A stretch of 64,000 nucleotides of DNA from Echinococcus granulosus (lineage: Eukaryota > Platyhelminthes > Cestoda > Cyclophyllidea > Taeniidae), in NCBI RefSeq assembly GCF_000524195.1, contig NW_020170411.1:62001-126000 (forward strand). The letters are read 5' to 3'. Numbering within the stretch: the stretch's first letter is position 1; each line of letters starts with the position of its first letter. The notes beneath the pieces were generated by a model. That model saw nothing but the letters and a program-made list of their open reading frames with translations, ran no database searches and had not been told where the DNA came from. The translations under genes were made by a program, and so were the position numbers. Below, piece after piece: positions 1 through 11,351 of the stretch.

Positions 1-611
1 TTAGTCATAAATGACCACCTTTCTATCTTTTGAAGCCTACCTTTGGACCCCACCATCCAAGGTGTGCATAACCAAACTACTTTTTAACATACTCTAGAAA
101 TTTGTCTTTAAATCAAAACAAGTTTTAAAAGAAATTCCACTTTAAGTGCAAAATTTTTTCGTTCGTCAACTGAGCTTCAAAGTCCCACTTATTATACGGT
201 ATAGCTTCACTGGTGACACAAGAAATAAATTAGAGAAAGGTGAGATCGAACTGGCTTAATTCACACGAGGCGTTAATAGATACATTGGGACGGCAGTTCT
301 CAGAACCAAAGAGTCTAGCAACATTTCTGGTACATTCATGTTATTTTTAACAAACAGTGGCAAGCATAAAATTTTCATGGGGAAATAGAGGATAAAATTT
401 AGTCCTAATGACTGCCAAAAAACTCCACCGTACAAATTGCAATGTGGAAATGTGAACGGTGCGCATCCAATGCATGAATGGACTTAAACCTAAGTAAATG
501 CAATAGTTAGGCCACTTTAATAATGTTTATGAAGCTTGGAGAGCTAGGGGCTCTTCACATCAATCACAGTAGAAACAATCTCGAGAAGGCGAGAGGAAAC
601 GCACCCTATAC
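1..611. other. Probable DZIP1 intron, no gene seen
   Basis: AT-rich sequence left of the last recognisable DZIP1-like exon. I found no open frame with family similarity, no RNA gene and no repeat shared with the rest of the window. It is most simply an intron of the minus-strand gene, whose remaining 3' exons should lie beyond the left edge. Confidence 0.4.
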
Positions 612-2386
612 TGCGAGGCAACAGATTCCTGCCAGGCACGGTTGCGCTCCTCCAGTTGGCGCAGATGATCACGCTCCTCTTCAAGCTGGCGCTCCAGCTC
701 GGCGGCACGTTGCCGCCAAGCGGCCTCCACTGCCGCGGATGCGCGGGGGCTCGCTGCACCCTTTGCCTCAATCGTCTGCACCACTGCAGAGGTCAGTGGT
801 AGTGGTGGTGGTGGCGGTGGTGGAATCTGCGACTTGAGGTGGTCCAACACCTCCTGGATTTGCTGCTCCAAGTTGGGCGCCTGTGAAGACAATTAAAAAA
901 ACTCAACGCCTCGAATCAAATTTAAAACATACTTGGGACAAATCTTAAGCGGTCCATTATAAAATAGTGATAAGCTCAACCATAAACAAGAAATGAAAAC
1001 ACCCTTCTACATTATAAATTCCGTTTAAAACGATGAAAAGGAGGCAGTTTTTCATTCTACAGTTTGTAAAATACACAGCTAAAGCGAGGAGATAACGAAC
1101 AAATGTTTCAACGAATAAAAACAAAATTCTATTGATAAACCGGAACACACCAGAACAGGTGGTTTTCCATTGGTGCCCTTTTCAACAATGAAACTAGTTC
1201 CACTATCCAACGGGAGGAGGCTGGCATGATTAAGGTCAATGTCCTGCAGAGCCGAGATTACCTCAGAGTGGCGGCGAAAGAGGTGTGCATTGAGGAAAGA
1301 GGCGTTGATGAAGGCTTTGGTGCAGTGAGGACACCGATGGTAGGACTGCGGCCCGCTGTTCATCAGGCGCTGTTGGGCAAGAAGGAGCAGGCGACGACGA
1401 TGACACTCCTTTCGTGTACTTGTTAAACGTTGTGCTTGTTGCTCCAAGCGCTTCTTTAGGGCATCAGTTTCCTATTGGAATTAAATAATTATGAAGAGCC
1501 TTTGCATTCAACGCACAGGATATTTCGCTAAATTTTCGCTAAAAATAAAACAACAAAGCTTGCCTAAAATATATTCAAATACTGATGCCAGCAACAATAC
1601 GATTGAGTTTGGTGAACAAACTCGGGAAGGTGGTCCATTTGGCAAGTAAAAGTAAGACGGAATCAAAGTGGTACAAAGTTTTGTAGCCACTTAGTGTTAA
1701 TGGAGAGTCTGGAAAGTGAGTACAAAAGCCAAATAAAAAATTCCTTTAATCGAATCCATCCTAGGCTGCAGCTCTTTAATGAAACGCAAGAATGTAGGTA
1801 GCAAGAACTCTCATTTATCATACGGCAATAAAAAGCATTTAACGATTAGGGACGATTTACTTGAAATGAGTGTATATTCCTAAAACTAAAGTGACAACAC
1901 ACCTTCTTAATTGTTTCATTCTCCAGCCTCAAGCTGTCAACAGTGTTCGTGAGGTAATCTTGAGAATACTAAAAGGCAAATGCATAATTTAAATGAAAGC
2001 ATCTTAAAGAGCGATATATTTTAGCATACATACCAGAAGGTACTCTATAAGAAGCTGAGCCAGTTGAAAAAGTTTGATAAAATTAGTATCCACATAACGC
2101 GTATCCTATAAAAATAAGTGATTATAATTAAATACGCTCACTATTTCTGAGTTAATGTCACAGAAGGCGACACTGACAAGGTTATCTTGCAAAGCGTCAA
2201 TATCCATCTGACTAGCCACGCGGCAAACGTCTACCGAGGCTAAATTAAATAGTAAGCATGTAAGAAAGAAAAATTACCTAGGCGTTTCCAATCAATGCGT
2301 TCAACTCTTTTCCTGAAAAAGAATCCGGGCATTTTGCTGGCGCGAAAAGGCACTTGGCCAGGTAAATTTGGGTTGAAGGCCATCAT
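612..2386 (-). CDS. DZIP1: DZIP1-like zinc finger protein (5' part of gene)
   Basis: N-terminal part of a DZIP1/DZIP1L (Iguana) protein, which in animals acts at the basal body in ciliogenesis and Hedgehog signalling. Exons on the minus strand: 2386-2278, 2239-2142, 2105-2034, 1968-1903, 1471-1151 and 880 to about 612. All five internal junctions are GT/AG and keep the frame. The N-terminus carries the family signature IDWKRL followed by a segment ending CDINSE, then the FQLAQLLIEYLL helix. One C2H2 finger of type CPHCx12Hx4H lies near residues 162-183, flanked by basic coiled coil. The sixth exon has a run of seven prolines and a Glu/Arg-rich coiled coil. An in-frame TAA abuts the ATG at 2386, and an AG acceptor lies 12 nt upstream, suggesting trans-splicing. 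The left end is uncertain; donors at about 611 or 602 are possible. The 3' part is outside the window. Confidence 0.88.
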
Positions 2387-2398
2387 TTATTCGGAGGT

Positions 2399-3615
2399 CT
2401 ATTAAGCAAATATGTTTATTAAAAATCCTCCCACACGTTATTCAAAAAGCCACTATCTGCTGCAGATGTGGAGAGAAACTGAAAAATTAAGAATAAGAGC
2501 GCATTTAGCAAACGCATTATTGACCAAAACAAAGTCGCCCAAGTAAAAAACTGTTCTATAACAACACTAAAAAAGCACTATCCGTTGTCCCTTATACGCA
2601 AATTATGAAAACTAAACATGCAAATTCGTCCTCGCACTTTTTGATATAAATCTAAAATATTTGAAAATAGTCAAAAATTAGGCTATTCTATAAATGTGTT
2701 TAAACTAAAAAAACCGTTATGCGTCTTTAATCACCCATGCATTTAGGGTAAAAAATCATATACCCAAAGGAAAAAAATAAAAAAGAAGAGTAAAACCTTG
2801 CTACACAAAAAACACTTCCAACATAAAAAGCATCAAAAGTACAAAAGCGCGACAAAAGCAATGGCATACAAAAGCCCCAAAGCATAATTAATTTTGGAGG
2901 ACAAAACACCAGATTCCTGGCATGGAGCGAAGAAATTCATGGTCAACTGAACCTATTAACGTGCGCTTGTTAGAGCAGCAACTAGACGAAGCATAAGCAA
3001 TTTATTAATTTACAAACTCAGTGTACACGACACTCGAGTCACAAGGTGAACATCACCACTGCGATTAATCTAAAAGGGAGATTCGAAGTACGCACTTTAC
3101 CTCCAAGCGTCTAATCTGTGTACTTAACAAGCAATCGATAACTTAAAACGAAAAGATGCTAAATGCCAAAAAGTTTTTAAGATGTATTTTTAAATAAATT
3201 AAAAAAATTTGCTAGGCAAAATTTTTTAAAAGCGCAGTAAATTAGTTTGGGTTGAATTTCAGAACCATGATCCTGTTGTGTTTTTTGTTATATGGTTAAT
3301 GTTCCCGAAAGTATATTAAAAAGGTATTTCCTCTTAGATGTAGCATTCAGTTACCTGATCAAGTTAAACTGACGAAATTATCTCAATTTGCCCTCTGTGC
3401 GCATTATGTTTAACGCACTCAATTACCTTTAATGTTGACTAAAAGATTTCTGCTTTAAACCCAAATAACATATATTCAGCACGGCCCTCGTCTTTCTTCC
3501 TTTTTTGTTCCGGCCCTAGTACTCTTAGAAAAAAAGAAAATGGTTTGATAGGGACATATTTATTGGCTAGTGTCATTGGGTTGGATACAAGTTTAGGGAG
3601 ATCTGGACAGTAAGA
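2399..3615. other. Intergenic, 5' side of DZIP1-like gene
   Basis: AT-rich spacer between the DZIP1-like start and the first LTR-like repeat. It should hold the promoter of the minus-strand gene. I see no clear TATA/Inr pair and no coding segment. A 71-codon minus-strand frame at 3439-3654 partly overlaps the repeat and matches no family I know. Confidence 0.4.
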
Positions 3616-3811
3616 TGTAGCGTCCCGAGACTCCCTGAAGACGAAAGAAGACACAATACTCGGGCAGAATAGGTATATTCAGCGCAGAGAAGGTGTTTGG
3701 GCTATTGGCATGGCCTAAAAAGCCAGCCCACCCGGCAAGGCACAAGAGGGCTAATTCAAAGTCCAAAAGTCGCGCCTCACCAATATTGAGAGATAAACCA
3801 CTATCGTATTA
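3616..3811 (+). mobile_element. LTR-like repeat, copy 1
   Basis: A 196-bp block beginning TGTAGCG, about 90% identical by eye to the block at 53221-53416 and the same length up to CGTATTA. It is flanked by AAGA on the left (3612-3615). AAGA also occurs at 3810-3813, which would be a target duplication if the element's last ACA has been lost. No coding capacity. Probably a solo LTR or one end of a short non-autonomous LTR element. Confidence 0.7.
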
Positions 3812-4210
3812 AGATGCCTTCGTGCTGATATCAAACATGTGAAAACGCAGTACCTTTTGCCACTTCTCAACTAGCTGGATGAAATGTAGACATCTCTGTC
3901 TGAATACTCTGATGTAAGACAGTGACAAGGATCAGCGAAGTTGAAATTTTATCCTCGCGAGATTATGCTTGATCCTACTCTATGTTACACATGACTCTGC
4001 TTTTAGTCTAGTGTTCCTTCGACTGGAGACGGACACTCGTTATGGCTAGCACAATTCCTTATCACTGAATCCACTTTCCATACAGGACGACCCAATAGAA
4101 TTGCTAAGACGAATCGATGACATTGCGGTCAAGTATCTCGTCAGTTACGTGGAATTGCAAAGACATGCATGGTTGGTTCATCCGTGTTTTTCTCATATCA
4201 CTGATTAAGT

Positions 4211-4377
4211 TGTAATGACTGACCATGGAGCTTGGCCATAGGAATTGCCGCATTGTTTTTTTACGGATTCTGCCATTGTACTTCTGCTAGGCTGCCTGGA
4301 CTCCAGGCCACGCCAGTTGCCCCAATCCCTTTCGTATGCCAACAATACATATTGTGCAGGAGTACTGTGACTATACA
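4211..4377 (-). mobile_element. LTR-like repeat, copy 2 (degenerate)
   Basis: A more diverged copy of the same family in reverse orientation. It opens with TGTAATG and contains the shared block ACGCCAGTTGCC followed by a TATGCC...ATATTGTGCAGGAGTA segment matching the copy at 55727-55915. The end facing 4377 has a deletion that leaves CTATACA in place of the usual GCTACA terminus. No matching flanking duplication is seen. Confidence 0.55.
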
Positions 4378-5248
4378 ATTTAAATGTATTTGCCTGCAAC
4401 CAAATTATGTGCTAAGCGTTTGCAGATTAGGAGAAGTCTCGGGTGTTTGGTATAGACTAACACAACTGCTAATGCCTGTCTGGTTTTAAAATCTGACTTC
4501 TAAGTAAGAAAGAAATCGTGTTTTAAATTACTGTGCTATTTTCTAAAAGTTGAGCTAGTATTACTCTTAAAAAGGTAAGTACTTGACATCTAAATAAAGT
4601 TCAGTATCTCCTTATGGCTGTTCGTCACACTAGCACACTCACGGTGCTTATACTGGTGCTTCTTCTATATTGTAATAACCTTTAATTTAGGGTTTTCTTT
4701 TATATTATCCCTAAGATAAAAATAAGTGACGAATTAGACGAAAAATTTTAATGAATACAGTTTAATTGTCACCGTCAAGTTAGGTGAGTTTTTATATATC
4801 ACACTAGTTGCATTACGACGGGACTACTAATTAATGTCTAAGATTGCATGCGCGCATAGACTCTGAGAAAAAGAAAAAAAATAGCATGACTACAAAGTAG
4901 TTAGATTCTAGTAGGGCATCTACAAATCCGTGCATTCCGTACTTTTCAAACACTTAAACCCTGACATCTGTACCCCATTATTTATTACTACTTGATAAAG
5001 TAGGTTCTCATTCAAATGGTCTGCTCGTACTAGGTGTAGAAAGCAAAAAATTAAAGAGAACAAACACTGGGCTTGTTATGGACACGCCTCGGCTCTGCGA
5101 TATGGCATTTGGGCCTTGCCAGTAGCCTCCCAGTCAGTCCGCGTATTAGCAGTATCGGTTCTACTACACTACTTTGGCCTATTATAACCTCAACAAATAC
5201 TAGAAATGCTGCACTGGGAATTAGGAAGACCATAATGGCAACCATAAC
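4378..5248. other. Sequence between two inverted-orientation LTR-like copies
   Basis: 871 bp between two same-orientation LTR-like copies. It holds no long open frame, no obvious tRNA primer-binding site next to 5248 and no polypurine tract next to 4377. It could be the internal part of a miniature LTR element or ordinary spacer. Confidence 0.3.
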
Positions 5249-5439
5249 CGTAATAGGCTGGTTATTTAACTCCCGGTTTTGGCAAAGGTGCACTTTGCGC
5301 CCTGGCCATTACAACTTCTCTGGTTGGGCTAAGCTCTGGGTCATGCCATTATCCTCAAGCCCTTCTATATGTTAAATGAATGCATTTTTCCTATGTATTG
5401 TGCCTTCTTTTATCTTCAGGAAAGTCTGAGACAGCTACA
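5249..5439 (-). mobile_element. LTR-like repeat, copy 3
   Basis: Reverse-orientation copy. It runs from a TAATAGG start (equivalent to TAATAC in the other copies), through AACTCCCGGTTTTGG, to TTCAGGAAAGTCTGAGACAG and a CTACA end at 5439. It aligns along its whole length with the copy at 55727-55915. The first two bases (TG expected) are changed to CG, and the flanks do not match, so it is older than the copies at 53 and 55 kb. Confidence 0.65.
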
Positions 5440-5788
5440 TTTCTAGCAGTCAAATTGAAAATAGCAGCTTCGTGTATCGGAACTGGGTGATTCCCGCTGA
5501 ATTGCAATTTAAAACCAAAAAGGATTTAGGATACTAGGCAGTGTGTTATTGCATTCATTTAAAATATTTTATATGTTGCTACGAATTTATTCCTTGGATA
5601 GGAACGGCAGTATGTTATTTGCTCATGCATCATAAAATTACCTGACTTTCACCTTAACTTTACGTTTTTAATATAAACTTTTTTGCCTGCACTATCAGTA
5701 TTCATTTGATTCCAAAGTAAATTTGCCTACGAATTCTTGTAGATTTTAAATTGTTTAGTTCTATCGTGTTTGCAGCGGATTTGTCAAA

Positions 5789-8700
5789 ATGATCCGTTTG
5801 CTGTCTCGCTGCCGCTCTTTCTTTGGGCTTAGGTGTTCTGTACGCAGTGCCTTTACTGCCGATCCATTAACAGAATCCAAAGGGCAGTTTTACTACGTGA
5901 TTCCTGAAATACCCTGCGACAATTCACAGGACAATCCACTGTTGCAATGTGCGACTCTACCTAGGTTGACTCAATACCCTTTATAATTTTTAGGATTGAT
6001 GGTATCAAGGCAGAGCAGATATTTACAGGGATATCGAAGCAGATAATTGAATATCAAATTGCTTTGTCTCAGCTCGCCGAGGACATTAAATCAAATAGTA
6101 TTCCGATCACATATGAGAGCATAGTGTCAAAGATAGACGAAATTATTTTTCCTGTCCAAAATTCTCTTCAACTTGTTGAGAGCCTCGGTGTTACTAACAA
6201 TGATCCCGCATGGCGTCTTATCACCAGCCGTTTAACTTCCAAGCTTCTACGCGCCCAGAGTGAGCACCTGTATAGCAATGCTGAAATTTATGGTGCCCTA
6301 CATAAGGTTCTTCTTGAGTTGCGTCCGCAGGATAACCTCAAAAGAGGTACATCTATTACTTCTTAATGGAGATGGTGAATTTCGTAGTGGTATGTCAGAA
6401 GATAATCAATTAGTCCACCGGACCGAGTTCCGTCCAGTGGACTAGTTAGTGCACAATAAATATTCAACTCCTTTGGTTATTTTTCTAGTCATTTCAAAAG
6501 TGCTCTACTGGATTGCAATCCCACCACTCTGTCATTATTATTTAATTTTGTCTGTAATTTGCATTCCCCAAACAGGAGTAGTTGAGCAACTGCTGGCCGA
6601 AGGTTGGTCCAACGGAGCAGCTCTCGCCTCTGCTGCTTCGGGTAAGGTTGAATCATGTAGCTCCTGTGGTATCCCTCACTTTCCACATAAGAACGGGAAG
6701 GGAAGCTGCCGAAAATCTCTTAGCCAACTCTTTTACCTTCGCTCCGAGCTGATGAAGGCGGAAAACATGTTTGAACAGATGGTCACCAACAGTGCCTATG
6801 TCAGTTCTCCTGAAACTATCAGCCAGGCCTCAATCACTGGTCGCTACGACAATGCTAGACGAATTGGTGCCCAGTTGCCCAGCTACCTTACGAACGTACT
6901 TATTCCGAATTCGTCTGGATATATACCTGTTGCGGAGTCCGATCTCTCCTCCTCTGCTCCTTATTGGTTTCCCTATGCACTGGGCGGGAAGCAGGAGGGC
7001 GGCTACTTTAAGGACATGCGCGTTAATCTGGGTATCGATAAATCCGCCAATATGTTCCTCTGCCATTGTAGTAATAGAGAGGTAAGACTCGTCAAGTCTC
7101 TAATTTTACTTACGTCTTTGTGGTTTCGGATGATCAATCTACCTTAGGTTTCTCTTGCATTTCCGTCCTTAGTGTTTATAATTAGGGCTGTCTTGAACCT
7201 CTCGCTTGATTACGTAATCATAAATATACTACCTTTTTTGGATTTTATCGATGTAATTTTCCGCAATGAGGCATTGTTTAATCCAGTTTCATTAACATAA
7301 CAGTTTGAACGGGTGATCGTATGTTACCACGACTGTAGTCATTATCGTAGAATTTTCTTTGTTAATTATTGCTTTTTATCTACGAACTCCAGCCGCCAGC
7401 TCAGTAGTTTACGCTTTGCGTGTTTGCCTAGTATTGACAATCAAGGCGACTCAGTCTAGGCGTCTATTAGCAGCTCAAATGATTTCTGTTGAGTCCAGAT
7501 CGTGTAAATGTTGACGTTTTTGATTCTCATTTTCCTGTGCACTCAGCTGCGGCGGGTGGTGTGGCAGGCGCTGGTGCAGCGAGCGAGTCAGCGCACCTTC
7601 GGTGGCTCCTCGGGTCAGCACGCTTCTAACGATGGTCGAATTGAACAAATGCGGCGTCTACGCGCCCAAGTTGCCTCTACCATGGGTGCACCCGACTGGC
7701 TCTCCCTCGTATGGCGCCGCACTGCCGTCAGTGGCCGTGGGCCCTCCAGTCCCGATGACCTTGTCGACAAGGTCCTCGAACCAATTCGCAAAAAACTCCT
7801 CCCTCTCGGTAAAATCGAGTGGACCATCCTCAATGAATGGGCTGAGTCTCATCTGCGCATCTCCCGTAAGTTCTTTAATTACAACCCTTCCTTTATTCTA
7901 TTTCTTTATCTCTGAATTACTATAGGGTTCTAAAACTGATAATCCAAATGTACAGCATTAATGAAAATTTATTAAAAACTACTCGCGATATTCGGATAGG
8001 CACTTTTCTCTCGTATATGCAATGACATCCTCAATTATTTCCATGAACACCCTTTGTTAACCTTTTTCGGCAGTTTTTCATCCCAAGCGCTTGCAATTGT
8101 ACAATAGTGGTTGTGGACCTATTTTTGTTGTAACTGTCGTGTATTCTACTGTCAGATAATATTACGTTTAAATCTTCTGGATGTTTTGACCCACAATTTA
8201 ACAGTTATTTTTGCTGTGATTACTAGTCTTTCATTTAATTAATGACTTAATGCATTAAATATATTCGTCCACCTTACAAATACATTTGATAATTTGCCCG
8301 TTAGCTTTCCCTGATAGGTTAAAAAGCGACAGAAACTATGCCGGTTAATACCTATGTGACGAAGATCCTCAACCCGTTTAATACAGCTAGCCTGGAACAT
8401 TACGACATCGCGTACGCGATAGAGCAGTACAATTTCACAATGTCGTTGGCGCCGGGATCAAGTCTCTCCATGGACCCTCGGTACAGGCGCGTCCTGCCTT
8501 TCGAGGCAAGCATAGACCGCATCTTTGGGCGTCTCGGTGACCTATTTGGCCTCACAGTTGCAAGACTGCCCGTGGGTGTGGGTCACGCGACCCGTCTTGG
8601 CATCACCGACAGTTTCTCGTACGAAGTTGTCGACGCCGGTGGGAGGGGCATCAAACTCGGTGAGATCCTAGTTGATCTCAATCCCAAGTAGGTGACTTTG

Positions 8701-10748
8701 GCTCCTCTCATGCGGCTTTGTTGTTCGTTTATTTAGTGTGTGAGATGTTTCGCTGCCTTTCAATCTGGAAATTTACTTATGCCCACGATTTTGCCACCTT
8801 AACGGTCGCTTTTAAACAGTCGACAGCTGTGCTGTTACTATTTCCACTCGAAATGCAGATACTAATGGCTGCTTACTTTCTGAATGCAAATTTGTGCAAG
8901 AGAGTTTTTTTAAGGTCATTTAATTGGTTCAATGCCATCGTCATTAGAAAAGTCAGCATGGCTAAGCAGCGAATCAAATTCCGGTATCAGTAGAACAAGA
9001 ACTTGCAGTTTTCCGCTTTACTCCCACTTCCCATGATCGTGCCCCATTGTGCGTTAGTGTCTTGCGCAAGTTGTATTAAAGCTGCTTTGAAATATTAACT
9101 TTCATTCACTTTTCGTAAGCTAGAGCTTTTTTCTTCATCCTACATCACATCGTGTGCATATCACTTTGCGCTCATTGTTGTGGTGTCATTTGTTATCTCT
9201 TTGATGTAGGCATCACTTCGGCGCGGCGTCTTTCGGCAGCGTGACGCCTGTGCCTCTAGTGACTCGCTTTCCACTGCCTTCAAAGTCGCCTTCCTCAGTT
9301 GCCGCCGAGGTTTCGATTGCCTGCATGTTCGGTAATCTCTCCTCTGACGCTATTCGTATCGGTCTCTCAGAGATAGTACGTACTCGTTTTGTATCCATTG
9401 TTACAATCTTAAGTGATAAACGACTCAGTAAGACTGAACCGACTATAAAGTATTTGTCTCAGAAGTACTTTCGACCGTAAAGTGACTGCGTCACTTATTG
9501 TGTGCCTACCGTCGCATTTCCATGCGTTCAATACTGCTCATTCGGCCATGAAAACCCAAAACACGCCCTCAATATCCCTCACTATTGAGATGTTAACCCT
9601 TGCTCTTGACGTTGGCTTTTCATACTAATTATCTTCCTTGCGGTTGGTCTGTTTGCGAATTATGCATCCGTGTAGGAGGCGCTAGACATTGCGTCGGCAT
9701 TCGGCAGGTGCCTGCAGCACGTCGTCAGCCGCACACCCTCCTACACCTTCACGGGTCTAACCATGCCCATGCCGGGTGCGAGCTTCGCTGGTTCGACTGG
9801 GGGCATTCCTGTTAGGGACAACTCCTTTTTAACCCAGGATCTTATCAAACTCCTTCTTATTCGCTCCGGGCCCATGCGCCAAGCCATCTTCGGAGATGCT
9901 CTTGGTGATTCTGGGACTAATCGCGTTGTTGTCAACACCGCGCATGGTCGGTCTGCTTAACCTATCTTCAAGCTCATCTTTAAAAAATTAACCTTTCTTT
10001 TGGGTTGAGGCTGTTTTTCGAATCAATTCTAGGACCGCTAAGACCTGTCCCTTTCACTCAACCTGAATCAGTTCTCAGTTCTGCTCAACAGATGCATATT
10101 CTGCAAGCGGTGTGATGGTAGTGATGCAACCGCTGTGCCTCGATATTGTTTTTTAGGCATAAGCCGAGTGATGGCACTGCCGTTCCTACGCACTCTATAT
10201 GAATCGCGATTTGACCTTGAGTTGTGGGCGAAGGGTCGGTCGGCGTGGAAGACGTGGCATGCTCTCTCGGAGTCGTTATGGCTGCAACATATGCCCTACC
10301 CATACCACCCTGATGACCAATGGGCTTGTTCTGCTTTGGGTATTTTTGGATCCCGCGGTATTCCTGGCATGCGCTACTTCGAAGTTTGGCGTCAGGTCAT
10401 CGCTTTTGACTGTCTCTCCGCCTTCATTGAGGCTGGCTTCGATAAACAGTGGGATGCGCAACAGGTTAAATAGACTCTTTTGCTTTATTTTAGCCATTTG
10501 TTTACTTTGTAATCACTTTTAATGCTACTGATTGTCCTTATTAGGTTAAGGGCCTGTTCATTCAATACAGAAAAACAGTTCTTGACCCGGGAACGGCGCT
10601 CTCTTGCCGCAGCACTTTCCAGGCCTTCAGGGGTCGCGATCCCTTACCAGACGCTCTCCTGAAAACCTTCGATGTCTCACATAAACTGCTTCGGCGATCT
10701 GCTTTTTCCTCCAACTCAGTTCCTCCCGAGGCTGTTGCGACGCAATAG
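5789..10748 (+). CDS. M3-family metallopeptidase homologue lacking the zinc site
   Basis: Homologue of peptidase family M3 (oligopeptidase A / mitochondrial intermediate peptidase group). Exons: 5789-5964, 5994-6346, 6576-7081, 7547-7865, 8327-8687, 9210-9375, 9676-9946 (or 9904), 10033-10111, 10164-10464, 10545-10748. They give about 911 residues, longer than the usual 680-770. The N-terminus is Arg-rich with no acidic residue for 20 positions and looks like a mitochondrial presequence. Family landmarks: NPLL near the start, RRVVWQALVQRA, DIAYAIEQ, LFGL followed by a LGEILVDLNP strand, and near the C-terminus MRYFEVWRQVIA and FRGRDPLPDALL. At the position of the HEFGH zinc motif the protein reads SAFGR (about residues 634-638), and the downstream zinc-ligand Glu motif is absent. 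It is therefore probably inactive as a protease. An AG acceptor sits 13 nt before the ATG; an AATAAA lies at 10868. Exon 7, 8 and 9 borders are the least certain. Confidence 0.82.
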
Positions 10749-10867
10749 ATCCAATGCGCCTTGACTTCTTTCTTTACCCGTAGAAGTGCATTTCCACAGC
10801 ATACGATCCGTCATACCCTTTTATTAAACACGCTTGTGCCTTATCCTTTACTCTTTATGCTTTATTA

Positions 10868-10873
10868 AATAAA
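10868..10873 (+). terminator. Polyadenylation signal AATAAA
   Basis: Canonical AATAAA 120 nt past the stop codon of the M3-like gene, preceded by an overlapping ATTAAATAAA context. Confidence 0.6.
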
Positions 10874-11326
10874 TCAATGGGATTATACCACTTCTTTGCA
10901 CAAAATTGCTCTCATTTTTCTATTTTTGTTGTTTCCCGCTGCTTGTGTGATGGTGCGAAACGTTTTGAGATTATTTTGTCTGAAATTTGCTTTCGCTGTC
11001 TTGCTTAACACACGCTGTTCTTAGCTGTCTGTGCAGTAGAACATATCTCTCATAACCAATCGTAAAAATAGGGGGGCTGTCAATTTCTGTTTAAAGGCTG
11101 GCCCCATTGGCGTTTATCGGTCTGGAAATGGTGCTCCTGGACTATTTCATCGTTGTTGAATTGGAAATTCTTTGCTTTGCCAACATTTTGCCGCTTTCTG
11201 TCGCTATAGAACTCTTGTTTCTAAAGGTGTTACTGAGCTTTCAGTAGCAATCGAAGATATTGGTCGTGGTGAAGCGTCACTATTCCAATGGCTTGCGCTG
11301 TAGTCCCTCTTTTTGTTGTGTCTCAG
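10874..11326. other. Spacer between M3-like and PLPP6-like genes
   Basis: Pyrimidine-rich spacer with no recognisable gene. It ends in the AG acceptor at 11325-11326, 25 nt before the PLPP6-like ATG, so it may be an outron. Confidence 0.35.
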
Positions 11327-11351
11327 TGCTCGGTGCGAATTGACTGGCGCG

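Noticed and set aside
523..837. 104-codon plus-strand frame
   Set aside because: Antisense to a DZIP1-like exon whose minus-strand protein has clear coiled-coil and splice support.
3812..3960. Minus-strand stop-free stretch of about 37 codons next to LTR copy 1
   Set aside because: Short, no known motif, and no second exon found.
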